Shown in pieces: positions 1 through 10,904 of a DNA stretch of 64,000 nucleotides; the stretch's first letter is position 1; each line of letters begins with the position of its first letter. Below the pieces are notes generated by a model. The model was not told the origin of the DNA and did no database searches. It worked only from the letters and a program-made list of their open reading frames with translations. The position numbers and the translations under genes are program-made. Origin of the DNA: Heloderma charlesbogerti (lineage: Eukaryota; Chordata; Lepidosauria; Squamata; Helodermatidae); contig JANEZZ010002707.1 in NCBI GenBank assembly GCA_026122225.1, positions 186,001 through 250,000 of the forward strand, read 5' to 3'.

Positions 1-320
1 GAATTGCAGAAGTAAAGCAATAGGAAAGGTAAAGGGTTAAGTCTTCACCTGTTTTTCTGCTCCAAACTGCACCTTTTCAAAGCTGCTTTTAGTTAGGTGA
101 TAGGATTTCACTATTTACATATAATGTGTTGAACCCTTCCATCTTTGAACTAATCATAAGCCTTCCTTTGAATTCAGTTTTAAAATTAACAAGGACTTTA
201 AATCCACTTGTACGGAGGAAAGACTGATGGAAGAAAGAGCTATTGGCTAGAGGCTGTGTGAAGCTCAGCTGACATTTAGCTAGTGTGCCTGAAATTAATT
301 TATGTCTTGATTTTTTTTAC
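1..320. other. MGLL intron, nothing recognised
   Basis: AT-rich sequence downstream, in gene orientation, of the MGLL exon at 321-431. I see no further MGLL exon, repeat or RNA gene. The short reading frames show no recognisable motif. Confidence 0.6.
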
Positions 321-431
321 CTTGATTGGTGTTGCTACGTCTGGGCTTGCAACGACTAAAGGAGAAATTAATACCATGCCTGAAAAATCATTTGGTCTTT
401 CGCACGCAGTGAGAATGGCGATAGCTCCTCC
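321..431 (-). CDS. MGLL: MGLL internal exon just after the nucleophile elbow
   Basis: Coding exon of monoglyceride lipase, the serine hydrolase that splits monoacylglycerols, including 2-arachidonoylglycerol, to fatty acid and glycerol. The minus strand reads 37 codons beginning Gly-Gly-Ala-Ile-Ala-Ile-Leu and containing [16 protein letters not shown], a very close match to the known vertebrate protein directly after its GHSM motif. The acceptor is TTGCAG (plus 432-437) with a pyrimidine-rich tract. The donor is GT (plus 319-320) followed by a run of A. Both boundaries are phase 0, fitting the exon at 7333-7469, which ends in a complete ATG codon. The first Gly completes the GXSXG motif. No stop or frameshift is seen. 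The A-rich donor (AAG/gtaaaa) is unusual but matches the +3 to +5 purine preference in part. The next exon should lie left of position 1. Confidence 0.92.
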
Positions 432-1390
432 CTGCAATGAAAAATCAAGTAACAGTTTTGAGTGATAACACTGATTATTATTATGAGTATTAAACTTAGT
501 AGAGCAAAGAGAGATTCTAAGTACTTTATAAGCAGGTATAGTACAAGGTCTCTGCCTCAGGAATCTTGCCAATTTGCTATAGTGATGAGCTACAATTGGG
601 CGAAGGCTATTAACTTGAATTTCCTTCTACACAAAGAAAAGCCAAATTTAGGTCACGTTTCATTTTCACATACCACTGACTTCAACTCACAATAATGATT
701 TTTTGAAACTTCACAGCAAATCTTTATATCCTAGATGCAAGTATGCATCACATGTGCGATTCACCTGCCAATCTCATCAGAGCACTTAGAGCTGTGCTTC
801 AAAAGGTGTTCCAGTGTTGCTGTAACCAAAGCATCCAGAAGCATAATCATACAAAAGAAATCATCCTGTAAATCAGCACACAGCTATTATGTGATAGTTA
901 AATCAAGCTCAAATTCATCTATGTATCAAATCCAAATCAGTTATATAAATCTTATGAGAAAACAAAAATTATAGCAAAATTCAGTAGGCTATTTTATTTG
1001 CTACCCCAAAATGTAAGACAATAATTAGATTTTGTTTGAAGTTGCAAGAGGCAAGGCTATGTTTGTTGAGATATGTGAAAAGGATGACTCCTATGTGTGT
1101 ATAAAGGTCCTGACCTTGCTCAAAAATGTCATTTCCTACTAGAGAGCATGGGATTTGTAGTTTTCTCTACCTTCCAAGGCAAATCCAACTTTCAGCTGGG
1201 CCTGAATTCACAGGGGTCCTGGCAAGGCTCAAAATGGGGTAGGGCTTTAAGGACTGTGGGAGTTCATGTTTCAATCTACTCTAATTGCAAAATTCCACAC
1301 ATCATTAATCCTGATTCAATGTCACTGCAGGAATTATTTCTGCATATGGTGATGGCGAATAGCATGGTAATATGCTAAAGAAAAGGAAGG
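432..1390. other. MGLL intron, no recognised feature
   Basis: AT-rich intronic sequence between an MGLL exon and the antisense BovB insertion. I see no repeat family or RNA gene. Reading frames here look like chance. Confidence 0.55.
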
Positions 1391-1398
1391 GAAAATAT

Positions 1399-4300
1399 GA
1401 TATTGTTGTTCAGTCGTTCAGTCGTATCCAACTCTTCGTGACCCCATGGACCATAGCACGCCAGGCCTTCCTGTCCTGCGCTCTCTCCCGGAGTGTGCTC
1501 AATTCCATATTCATTGCATCAGTGATGCTATCTAGCCATCTCATCCTCTGCTGTCCCCTTCTCCTTTTGCCTTCAGTCTTTCCCAGCATCAGGGTCTTTT
1601 CCAGAGAGTTTTCTCTTCGCATTAGGTGGCCAAAATATTTCAGCTTCAGCTTCAGTATCTGTCCTTCCAATGAGCACTCAGGGTTGATTTCCTTTAGGAT
1701 GGACTGATTTGACCTCCTTGCAGTCCAGGGGACTCGTAAGAGTCTTCTCCAGCAGCACAGTTTGAAAGCATCAATACTTCGGCGCTCAGCCTTCCTTATA
1801 GTCCAGCTCTCACAGCCATACGTTGCTACTGGGAAAACCATAGCTTTGATTAGATGGACCTTTGTCAGCAAGGTGATGTCTCTGCTTCTTACTATGCTGT
1901 CTAGGTTTGCCATAGCTTTCCTCCCAAGGAGCAAGCGTCTTTTAATTTCATGGCTACAGTCACCGTCTGCCGTGATCTTGGAGCCCAAGAAAATAAAATC
2001 TGTCACTGCTTCCATTTCTTCGCCTTCCATATGCCAGGACGTGATGGGGCCAGATGCCATGATCTTCATTTTTTTAATGTTGAGTTTCAAACCAGCTTTT
2101 GCACTCTCCTCTTTCACCCTCAACAAGAGGCTCTTTAGATCCTCTTCACTTTCTGCCATTAGGGTGGCATCATCTGAGGTTGTTGATAATTCTCCCGGCA
2201 ATCTTAATTCCGAGCTGTGATTCATCCAACCCAGCGTTTCTCATGATGTACTCTGCATATAAGTTAAATAAGCAGGGTGACAATATGCAGCCTTGTCATA
2301 CTCCTTTCCCAGTTTTGAACCACTCGGTTGTTCCATGTCTGGTTCTTACTGTTGCTTCTTGACCCTTGTACAGGTTTCTCAGGAGACAGGTAAGGTGGTC
2401 TGGTACTCCCATCTCTTTCAGAATTTGCCACAGTTTGTTGTGATCCACACAATCAAAGGCTTTAGCGTAGTCAATGAAGCAGAAACAGACTTTTTTTGGA
2501 ATTCTCTTGCTTTCTCCATGATCCAGCGAATGTTGGCGATTTGATCTCTAGTTCCTCTGCCTCTTTGAAACCCAGCTTGTACTTCCGGTAGTTCTCGGTT
2601 TGCATACTGCTGAAGCCTAGCTTGTAGGATTTTGAGCATAATCTTGCTGGCATGTGAAATGAGCGCAATTGTACGGTAGCTTGAACATTCTTTGGCATTG
2701 CCCTTCTTTGGAATTGGAACGTAAACTGACCTTTTCCAGTCTTGTGGCCACTGTTGAGTGTTCCAAATGTGTTGGCATATTGAGTGCAGCACTTTAACAG
2801 CACTGTCTTTTAGGATTTTAAATAGCTCAGCTGGAAGACTGTCATCTCCACCAGCTTTGTCGTTAGTAATGCTTCCTAAGGCCCACTTGACTTCACTCTC
2901 TAGGATGTCCGGCTCAAGTTCCGTGACCGCACTATCATGGCTATCAGGGACATTCAGATCTTTCCTGTATAGTTCTTCTGTGTATTCTTGCCACCTCTTC
3001 TTAATCTCATCTGCTTCTGTTAGGTCCCTGCCTTCTTTGTCCTTGATCATGCCCGTCTTTGCACAAAACGTTCCCTTGAGATCTCTGATTTTCTTGAATA
3101 GATCTCTAGTCTTTCCCATTCTCTTGTTTTCCTCGATTTCTTTGCATTGTTCATTTAAGAAGGCCTTCTTGTCTCTCCTTGCTATTCTCTGGAACTCTGC
3201 ATTCAGTTGGATAGATCTTCCCCTTTCTCCCTTGCTTTTCACTTCCCTTCTTTCCTCAGCTACTTGTAAAGCCTCATCAGACAGCCACTTGGGTTTCTTG
3301 CATTTCTTTTTCTTTGGGATGGATTGAGTTGCTGCCTCCTGAACAATGTTACGGACCTCCGTCCATAGTTCCTCAGGCACTCTGTCTATCAGGTCTAATC
3401 CCTGAAATCTATTCCTCACCTCCACTGTATATTCATAAGGGATATAATTTAGGCCATACCTGAATGGTTTAGTGGTTTTCCCTACGTTCTTCAATTTAAG
3501 CCGAAATTTTGCAAGAAGCAGCTCATGATCTGAGCCACAGTCAGCTCCAGGTCTTGTTTTTACTGACTGCTTCTCCATCTTTGGCTGCAAAGGACATAAT
3601 CAATCTGATTTCGATATTGACCATCTGGTGATGTCCATGTGTAGAGTCGCCTCTTGTGCTGTTGGAAAGAGTGTTTGCTATGATCAGCGTGTTCTCTTGG
3701 CAAAACTGTATTAGCCTTTGTCCTGCTTCATTTTGTACAACAAGGCCATGCCTGCCTGTTATCCCAGTGATTTCCTGACTTCCTACTTTGGCATTCCAAT
3801 CCCCTATGATGAAGAGGACATCTTTTTTTGGTGTTAGTTCTAGAAGGTCTCGTAGGTCTTCATAGAACCGATCAACCTCAGCTTCTTCGGCCTCAGTGGT
3901 TGGGGAATAGACTTGAATTACTGCGATGTTGAATGGTTTGCCTTGGATTCGTACTGAGATCATTCTATTGTTTTTGAGATTGTACCCCAGTACTGCTTTT
4001 CCCACCCTTTTGTTGACTATGAGTGCTACTCCATTTCTTCTAAGGGATTCTTGCCCACAGTACTAGATACGATGGTCACCTGAATTAAATTTGCCCATGC
4101 TTGTCCATTTTAGTTCGCTGATTCCCAAGATGTCGATGTTCAGTCTTGCCATCTCATGTTTGACCACCTCCAGCTTACCTTGATTCATTGATCTGACATT
4201 CCAGGTTCCTAAACAATATTGTTCTTTACAGCATCGGATTTTCTTTTCACCACCAGACACATCCACAGCTGAGTATCCTTTCGGCTTTGGCCCAGCCGCT

Positions 4301-4602
4301 TCACTCTTTCTGGTGCTACTTGGAAATTCCCTCTGCTCTTCCCCAGTAGTATATTGGACACCTTCCGACCTGAGGGGCTCATCTTCCGGCATCATCTCTT
4401 TTAGCCTTGTGATACGTTCCATGGGGTTTTCTTGGCAAGAATACTGGAGTGGGTTGCCATTTCCTTCTTCAGTGGACCACATTTTGTCAGAACTCTCTGC
4501 CATGACCTGTCCATCTTGGGTGGCCCTGCACGGCATAACTCATGGCTTCACTGAGTTACGCAAGCCCCTTCGCCACAACAAGGCAGTGATCCATGAAGGG
4601 GT
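1399..4602 (-). mobile_element. Full-length BovB (RTE clade) LINE, inactive copy
   Basis: Full-length BovB non-LTR retrotransposon in the intron between two MGLL exons, in the same orientation as MGLL. The 3' end (minus strand) reads through AGTCGGACACGACTGAACG-like sequence into a short ACA-type tail near 1404. The 5' end (about 4602) matches the start of the second copy at 12325. Flanking GAAAATAT at 1391-1398 and 4603-4610 is a plausible target-site duplication of at least 8 bp. The body is about 3.2 kb, the same length as the intact copy. Frameshifts and stops break the coding region, so this copy is dead and older than the copy at 12325. Confidence 0.93.
1407..4536 (-). pseudogene. Broken BovB endonuclease-reverse transcriptase
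   Basis: Decayed BovB ORF in four pieces: 4536-4063 (N-terminal region, with the GTWNVRS and LGISELKW endonuclease motifs), 4005-3541 (GDWNAKVG), 3590-2418 (SDHELL, linker and RT fingers with AGFQRGRGTRDQ) and 2225-1410 (RT thumb and C-terminal region). A premature TAG follows the GDHRI position near 4062. A frame change occurs near 3560. A T-run at 2491-2497 (A-run on the coding strand) shifts the frame just before RT motif A. At about 2163-2180 the segment that encodes the catalytic YADD box in the other copy has lost five bases, removing Tyr-Ala. The protein cannot be functional. The C-terminal segment is intact here and serves as the comparison that reveals the frameshift in the copy at 12325. 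Confidence 0.9.
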
Positions 4603-4610
4603 GAAAATAT

Positions 4611-5527
4611 ATTGGGGGAGTGGAAATCCATGGGTATTAACTAATGAGCTGATCCTATCAGTGACTGCACTATAAAAAGGAAGAATGACTACCACTCCTG
4701 GACTCCTACTGTAGTCCTACCTACTACTGATGCAGGGCTGGCCACTAGATCAGTGCTGATAGCTGTTTCCTGCCCTTGCTTAGCTGTGCCAAGCAAGGAT
4801 AGTTACATTGCAAGGTCAGAGGCAGGGCCCATTCTCCTGGCATGGCATTTGATGGCCTTTTCTGGCTCAATGATCAGGATTTTGAGTTTGCTTGTCAAGT
4901 AACCGCATCACTGCAGGTAAATAAGCCCAGCCTGAGGACTGGACATCCAGATGAACAGGGTATATATTCCGATACTGAAAACTATCACTGTCATGTTCTT
5001 TAGGGCTGTACTAGAGCCCTGTTTTAGTATTCTTCTGTGAAGTGTCTGGCAATTAGCACACACAAACTTCTATATGTTCATCCTTAATCTTTATGTTTTG
5101 CTGCAGAGATGTTAAATAGTTGAATTAAGCTATGCATACTCTATGGGGAAAAACATCTAAATTCTGCACTAAGGTAGCACAAAGTCTGCATCAAGGAAAG
5201 CAGAATTCAGTGATATGACTAAAATGCATATTTGTATATATGTGATATTGCCTAATTTATTTTTCTACTGCGTTGGTGGTAGTGATGAGCTATGCTAAGT
5301 AGTGAAGTCCCCATTCCCAGATCACCAGATGTCCTACTCAGCGACCACTTTTGTTTTTGAGATTTCTTCAGGCATTATCCACAAATTTTCAAGCTTATTT
5401 CTACAATCATAGAGACCAGGCACTTGTGGTTTTTGCTTTGGCTTTGAAAAGCAGGCTTAGATTCTCCGATTGTTGAAATATGTGTCCATCAGTGACTCTG
5501 TGCTTAGAAGGTGTGAATGCACATGCT
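4611..5527. other. MGLL intron, no recognised feature
   Basis: Stretch between the BovB copy and the MITE at 5536. No open frame, repeat family or RNA gene recognised. Confidence 0.5.
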
Positions 5528-5535
5528 CCTTCTAC

Positions 5536-5990
5536 TAGGGATGGGGAAAAATTGTTTCTCTTTGCATTTTAACATGGACTTGCCTATTTTTGCACTTCTG
5601 AACCAATATGTGAACTGAAACACAGCTATTTGAAATTCAACTTCTTCTAATTTTGCCATGGAGTTCTCCAGTCAAAGATGTGTATAAAACACATATATTA
5701 GGGGAAAGTGCACACAAAAATAGGTATATTAGTGAAAATGTACATATTTTACATTAATGAAAACCATGTTAAAAAATGCATTATGTTAGAAAAACGGCTT
5801 GCAAAAACTTTGGATATTAGGCAAAACTGTGCACAAATCTGCATTTATTAGGATAAATGCACACAGAAATGCATATGATTTCTCATGCAAACCTTAAAAA
5901 AAATCTTGAAGTTCAGGATGAACCGAACTTAAGATTGGAAAAATGAGGAACTGAGAAAGACACCAAAATTTACAGATTCGTCTATCCCTG
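5536..5990 (+). mobile_element. hAT-like non-autonomous element (AT-rich family C)
   Basis: Begins TAGGGATGGGG and ends CGTCTATCCCTG, so the ends are inverted (YAGGGAT...ATCCCT). Flanks are CCTTCTAC (5528-5535) and CCTTCTAT (5991-5998), an 8-bp TSD with one mismatch. The short inverted ends, YAGGG start and 8-bp duplication are typical of the hAT superfamily. The 455-bp interior is AT-rich, has no coding potential, and contains irregular short repeats around TTAGGGGAAAGTGCACAC and similar. A decayed relative lies in reverse orientation at about 37930-38216. Confidence 0.75.
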
Positions 5991-6266
5991 CCTTCTATTT
6001 ATTCTCTCCTAGTGCCAGACTTCTCTGAGCCCAGCTTTTCCAAAGTGCAAGCCAGCTTCTCCTCTAGGACCTTCTACCAGCTGATAGACCTCTACTAGTC
6101 TGTTCCTCATCCTTTAAGCAACAAGCTAATTTAGAATGAATGAAAGTCATCTTTGGGGAATGCTTAAGAGTGCTTCAGAGTTCCAGAGAAGAATTAAGAA
6201 CAGGAAAGCTACAACCCTGTAGAGTGGGATATCCCAGAAGGGAACTGGCCTACTTCAGTTCCTCAT

Positions 6267-6400
6267 CCTTTAGCCCAGTCTTCCCTAACCTGGGTCCTTC
6301 CAGATGATTTGTCCTACAACTTTCATCATCCCTGACCATTGGCCAAGTTGGCTGGGGCTGATGGGTGCTGTAGGCCAAAACATCTGGAGTCCGCTTTAAC
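6267..6400. mobile_element. Short foldback MITE (family D), decayed
   Basis: CCAGATGATTTGTCC...CATCATCCCTGACCATTGGCC...GGCTGGGGCTGATGGG...CATCTGGAG form an inverted repeat of about 120 bp. The same element recurs at 9864, 15630, 22543, 38408, 52383, 56345 and 62006. It has no coding capacity. Confidence 0.7.
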
Positions 6401-6871
6401 CAGCAAGATAATCTATAGTGAATCAAAGTCTAAACAGATTAGGATAAATGGACTAAGGGAAATGGAATAAAGCTACAAAAGAAATAAGCTGTATTCTGTC
6501 TACTGCTAAAGATACTCTCCCTTCTGCCATGCTAACTTTTGGAAAGCTGTGGGTCTCCTCTTGTTACTACCTCACCTTGTGTCTGGGACAAAGATCTGGT
6601 TAGTCTCTCAAACTTTACTTTTATTTCAGTTATATCCTTATTTCCACATTGTGGCTAGTTACATGAGTTCTCCTTCTCTTCCCTTTGCTTTGTTTCCCAT
6701 TGCAAAAGCTTACCAGGGTGGTGTGTCCAGCCTCCCCCTCCACAAAGTTACACAATCCACTAGACAAAGGGCAAATTGGTTATCCACTGATACTATGGCC
6801 CTTAACTAGTAGACAGATGTCTTGGCCAACATTAGTAAGTGTGCAGGCAGCTTAATTCAACCTGTAAAGTG

Positions 6872-6872
<1 letters not shown>

Positions 6873-6933
<61 letters not shown>
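6873..6933 (+). repeat. (TG)n(AG)n compound microsatellite
   Basis: About 14 TG repeats followed directly by about 16 AG repeats. It lies in the MGLL intron, between 6400 and 7332, where I recognise nothing else. Confidence 0.97.
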
Positions 6934-6935
<2 letters not shown>

Positions 6936-7332
6936 AAACTTTTGGCTTGTTAATGCTTTGGGAAAATTGGGGACCACGGCAAGCCCCAGAGAGCCTACAG
7001 GCCATCACAATATCTCAAATCCAATCTGTGTTTTACCTCTCTCTTACATTTCTGGAAGTTACACTTTGATAGCACTTCGCTGCCCACAGAGGTGGTGTAT
7101 AGGTCTGTGTGGGTGGTGGGTGTAGATGTCTTACTCCATCCCTTGTGTCCTGTCTGTTCACTAATAACTCTAGTGGTACAATCACTGCTTTTAGTATTCA
7201 TGTTAAGTGAAAAGAAAAGAAAGAGGGGTGAAGGGGGGGTGGAGAGAAAAGACCACAGTGAAAAAAGTGCCCTGCCCTCTGCTACTCTATAGGCCAGGAT
7301 TCCATTAAGTAGGGATAGTGCAGGGTGCTTAC

Positions 7333-7469
7333 CATGGAGTGCCCTAGAAGGAACACAGGGAGGCCTGGGTGATCTTTCTTCATGAGGTCAATGTGCTGCA
7401 AGCTGTCTCTGACAAACACATGGAAGTCTGACACGACCATACGGTCTCCTTCACTCTGCCCATGGCCAA
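7333..7469 (-). CDS. MGLL: MGLL internal exon ending at the nucleophilic serine motif
   Basis: Coding exon of monoglyceride lipase. The minus strand opens with the last two bases of a Val codon, then 45 codons: [20 protein letters not shown] is followed by [20 protein letters not shown] and LGHSM. This closely matches the vertebrate protein. The catalytic serine (Ser122 in the human 303-residue form) is the S of GHSM. The acceptor is CTCCACAG (plus 7470-7477) behind a strong pyrimidine tract. The donor is ATG/gtaagc (plus 7331-7332), a good consensus. At 137 nt with phases 1 and 0, it joins directly to the 321-431 exon, so the GXSXG motif is split across the intron. No defect is seen. The preceding exon, encoding the SHGAGEH and FAHDH regions, was not found to the right and may lie beyond the window. 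Confidence 0.94.
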
Positions 7470-7971
7470 CTGTGGAGGGGAAAGGAAAAGTGACCTGCTG
7501 CATCAAACATATTTAATACCTTTAATGTAAAGATACTCTAGACAGGAGTGCATCTGAAATCCATTACAGAGTCAAAAATTATATATGTATGTATTCTAGC
7601 TCATGTACAAGCAGCTCTATGCATTATCAATATATGAATTGGTGTCAACCAACTACTAGGATATAACTAATGGCATAAAATTCTGGTTCACCATGATCAT
7701 ATCAAGATGTCAAACAAGGCTGACCCTCTTTAGCCTTGATCTGAAGATTGCTACTGAATGCAGATAGATCTGTCAGCACATTCTTGCCCAGATAGCCAGG
7801 TCTGATAGCGCTGAACTGATGGATTAGGGGTAGTGTATTACTTATTAATTTATTATGGATACTGATTTATTATTAACTTTATTAACCCCAGTGAGGTATG
7901 CCTGGCACCAGCATTGTTATCTTTTTGGTAAGACTTTCCACTACTCCCATTATTTGATGGGCTTTTTAATT
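7470..7971. other. MGLL intron, no recognised feature
   Basis: AT-rich intronic sequence immediately upstream of the MGLL exon. Apart from the splice acceptor tract at its left edge nothing is recognised. Confidence 0.5.
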
Positions 7972-8429
7972 TAGGGTGCAATCCTACTGAGATAGTCTGC
8001 AGCCTCTGAAGTTGGAGGCTGCCAAGTATCTAATGCAGGGTGGCCATAGTATGGAGGTAATCCTTGCCCCCATGCTCCAGCCAACCTGCATTTTTTGGCT
8101 AGATGGCCCATTTCAGTTGTCTAGCTTCAGGGAGGGGGAGGGAAGAAGGCTGTGCGGTGCATAGGAAGGTGCATAATGCGGCTTCCTTGGTCTCGTCCAC
8201 TCCCCACCCCTGAGACCGCCCCCTTTTCCCTGTCTCCGCACTCCATTTCTGAGCACAGACATGTAGCGGGTGCAGAGAGAACTGCACTGCCTACAAGAGG
8301 GCGGGGGAAGAGAGTGAGGTTTCTGGAAACAGCATTCAGAGCCCTGGCTCCAACCTTGGTTCCCAGAAACCAAAAAAAAATCCTATAGTCCTCTAGACAG
8401 TGTCTAGCGGCCACAGGATTGCTCCCTTA
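7972..8429. mobile_element. MITE family E (ends TAGGGTGCAATCCTA)
   Basis: Starts TAGGGTGCAATCCTA and ends AGGATTGCTCCCTTA, giving inverted ends of about 15 bp. Related copies with the same ends lie at 19851-20283 and 36721-37066. The inner part, with CCTCTGAAGTTGGAGGC and a right-hand CTAGACAGTGTCTAG palindrome, is shared with those copies. I could not find a convincing TSD. No coding capacity. Confidence 0.7.
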
Positions 8430-8575
8430 TTTGTTTTATTGGGTTGTGGTATTATACTGTTAATTGTTTCTAGCTGTTTTAAATTTTTGTATGTTTTAAA
8501 TTTTGTTGTAAGATGCTTTGAGCCTTTTTCTGAGAAATGACGACGACGATGATGATAATAAACCACCTTGATTCA
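8430..8575 (+). mobile_element. L2-type LINE 3' end fragment
   Basis: TGTTTTAAATTTTGTTGTAA followed by a GATGCTTTGAGCC segment and a short (GAT)n tail ending AATAAACCACC. This is the common 3' tail pattern of squamate L2 elements, like the fragment at 38600. It abuts the MITE at 7972-8429. Confidence 0.5.
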
Positions 8576-8630
8576 GTTCCTCTTCTAACAAAAAGAGGAC
8601 AGCCATGTCTGGAAACCTGTTCCAATGACA

Positions 8631-8642
8631 CCCCCCCCCCCC
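8631..8642 (+). repeat. Poly-C tract
   Basis: Twelve consecutive C after CACA-rich sequence. A low-complexity tract. Confidence 0.95.
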
Positions 8643-9362
8643 GTTGGATGGGATGTCTCTTTCCACAGACACAGAGTGAGGGACTCACTGACTGGCAGTC
8701 TGACAGAATGTCTGTCAGTTATAATGACTACACAAATAATTCAACATATGCACACATGAAGAAATCCCTATATTTTCCGGAAATTATACAAAAATTATTG
8801 ACTCCCAACATTATGCTGCTAGTTATCTAAAACATCCAGCTTGAAAAAAGATGTTGATTGTACTGGGAAAGGCTAAAAGGGCATTTCTGATGCAAAGGCA
8901 GCACCTGTTTGGATCCAAACCTGCATACTAGAGTGAAGGAAATGACTGACAGTTACAGAAATGATCAAAAGGGTAGCATCTGCAATACAGGGAGAGCAAA
9001 TGCACCAAGCTGTAGAGGCTGGGAAGAACGCATGTCAACTCTTAATGTAAATTTCAGCAATGCAAACTAACTTGAGGAAAAGGGAGCATTAGGATATTAC
9101 CCATCATATGAGATGCACGACTATGAAACACAGTATTTCTTAATCTTATGTGTAGCATTTTAGCCACTTTATTTATTGCCAGTAGCACTGTATGCCCTCA
9201 GCAGGCCTTTAGAAACCATCTTCTGAGAATCCTAGGAAGCCAATGTATTTTCATGCTTTTCTCCACAACCCCATTACATAAAAACTCAGGGGCTCCCTAA
9301 AAGATAACCGACCAATTAAAATTTTAAAGTATCCTGATAATTACTACAAAGCTTCAGAATAA
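8643..9362. other. No recognised feature
   Basis: Intronic or intergenic sequence without a repeat, exon or RNA gene that I can name. Confidence 0.5.
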
Positions 9363-10085
9363 GTAAGTGTAAAGTGATGCAAACTGGGGCTAAAAAAAAT
9401 CTAACTTCCCATATGCACTGAACAGGTCTGAACCATGGAGGATGTAGTTTGTGACAGCAGTGCAAAAGGCAAATTCCACACAATTGATTATTAGGAAAGG
9501 GGGACTGAAAATAACCTAGACAGTATCACAATCTTCAATATAAACCTATGATGTAGGTGCATTTGTATACTGTGTATAGTTCTGGTCACTCCATCTCATA
9601 AAGGATATCAGAACAACTGGAAAAGGTGCAGAAAAGGGCAATGACAATAACCAAGTGGTTGCAGCAACTTCCCTACAAAAAAAGGTGGAAGTGTTTGGGT
9701 GCTTTCTAGCTTAGAAAAAAACCTAAGGGGAACATGATAGAGATTTATCAAGTTATGTGTAGTGTGGAGGAAATGGATAGAGAGCATTTTCCCCACCCTT
9801 CCATAATGCAGGAATTCAGGGTCACCCCATGGAACTGAACGCCAATAAATTCAGGGCAGACCAACCTTCCCCAGCCAGGTGCCCTCCAGATATGTTGGAC
9901 TGCAATTCCCATAATTCCCAGAGAGCATGGCCATGAGAATTATGGGAGCTGCAGTCCATTACATCTGAAGGGCACCAGGTTGGGTAAGACTGGGATAGAC
10001 AAAAGAAGGTACTTCTTCATAGAATGTGTAATTAATTAGTAGAATTCACTGCCACAAGATGTAGGAATGCCTACTAGTTTCAGAT
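9363..10085 (+). mobile_element. Decayed CR1-like LINE 3' region, interrupted by a MITE
   Basis: Degenerate matches to the CR1-type RT thumb and 3' region: TATACTGTGTATAGTTCTGG reads like Tyr-Cys-Val-Gln-Phe-Trp, followed by GGAAAAGGTGCAGAAAAGGG (the LERVQRR region) and later ACTTCTTCATAGAATGTG and ATTCACTGCCACAAGATGTA. Many stops and indels make it an old non-coding copy. A family D MITE at about 9864-9990 interrupts it between CAGGGCAGAC and ATAGACAAAAGAAGGTAC. Confidence 0.65.
9864..9990. mobile_element. Foldback MITE family D inside a CR1-like LINE
   Basis: Left arm ACCTTCCCCAGCCAGGTGCC and right arm GGGCACCAGGTTGGGTAAG are inverted repeats. Inner arms GGACTGCAATTCCCATAATT and AATTATGGGAGCTGCAGTCC also pair, so nearly the whole element can fold on itself. 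It is about 125 bp with no coding capacity, and it is inserted in the older LINE at 9363-10085. Confidence 0.8.
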
Positions 10086-10319
10086 GAAACTATACATTAC
10101 ATTAATCATGTGGTTTGCCCCTGAGCACACAATTTTTCTTTCAGAAATAACCAGCATGCCCCCCTTTCAAATCATCAGGCCCTCCATGCTGGCTATTTCT
10201 AAAAGAAACAGGGGATTAGATTAATTTATGGAAGACATGCCCATCAACTGTGACTAGCCATGATGCTAAATAGAGCTTCCATGTCCAGAGATAATATGCA
10301 ACTGAATACCGGTTGCTGA

Positions 10320-10890
10320 GAGGCAGAGCCAGTGTAGTGTAGCAGTTAGAGTGTTAGACTAGAACTGGGGAGATGCAGGTTCAAATCTCCACTTAGTTAT
10401 GAAGCTCACTGGTAGCTTTTCTACAAGAGGCATTTATTCTGTGCTCATCATTCCCCACTCACCGGTGTTTAGGAGTTCTTTAGTAGACATTGTGGCCCTC
10501 CAGTTTTGCTTCTGTTTTTAAAGAGTACTTTTGACAACATTTTTTAAAGCAGGGAAAATGCAGCATTATTTGTGAAAGAAAGCACTTTTTCCATTTGTGT
10601 AGTTGCGCTATTCTGCTATACCACAGTGCCACCTAGAGGTTACGTAGCAGAAAAGCAGTAAAGGAAATGCTCTTCATGTAGTGCTCGAAGGTAGTGCAAC
10701 AAACCCGAAAGCAGATACAGTGGATAAACAGACCTGTGTAGAAAAGCTCTGGGTAACCTTGGGCCACTCACTTTCTCAGCCTGGCCTACCCCACAGGTTA
10801 TTTTGATTAAAAAAGTGTGTGTGGAGGTGGGGAACAGACGACCATGAACATTATATTGAGCTCTTTGGAGGAAAGCTAGGATATAAATGA
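10320..10890 (+). mobile_element. tRNA-derived SINE split by a MITE
   Basis: The 5' part (10320-10412) reads GTGTAGTGTAGCAGTTAGAG then GTTCAAATCTCC, matching tRNA-type A and B box spacing, and continues to AAGCTCACTGG. The 3' part (10749-10890) resumes with CTGGGTAACCTTGGGCCACT, CTCAGCCTGGCCTACCCCAC and an AGGATATAAATGAA tail. The same SINE is uninterrupted at 45843-46060, which confirms that 10413-10748 is an insertion. A CTGG duplication marks the junction. Confidence 0.8.
10413..10748. mobile_element. MITE family G with CTCF-like motif, inserted in a SINE
   Basis: Ends TAGCTTTTCTACA and TGTAGAAAAGCT are inverted. A second copy with the same ends and interior lies at 39324-39649. The minus strand at 10626-10639 carries CCTCTAGGTGGCAC, close to the vertebrate CTCF core. 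CTGG occurs on both sides (10409-10412 and 10749-10752). No reading frame of interest. Confidence 0.7.
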
Positions 10891-10904
10891 ATATATGAAC
10901 CTGG

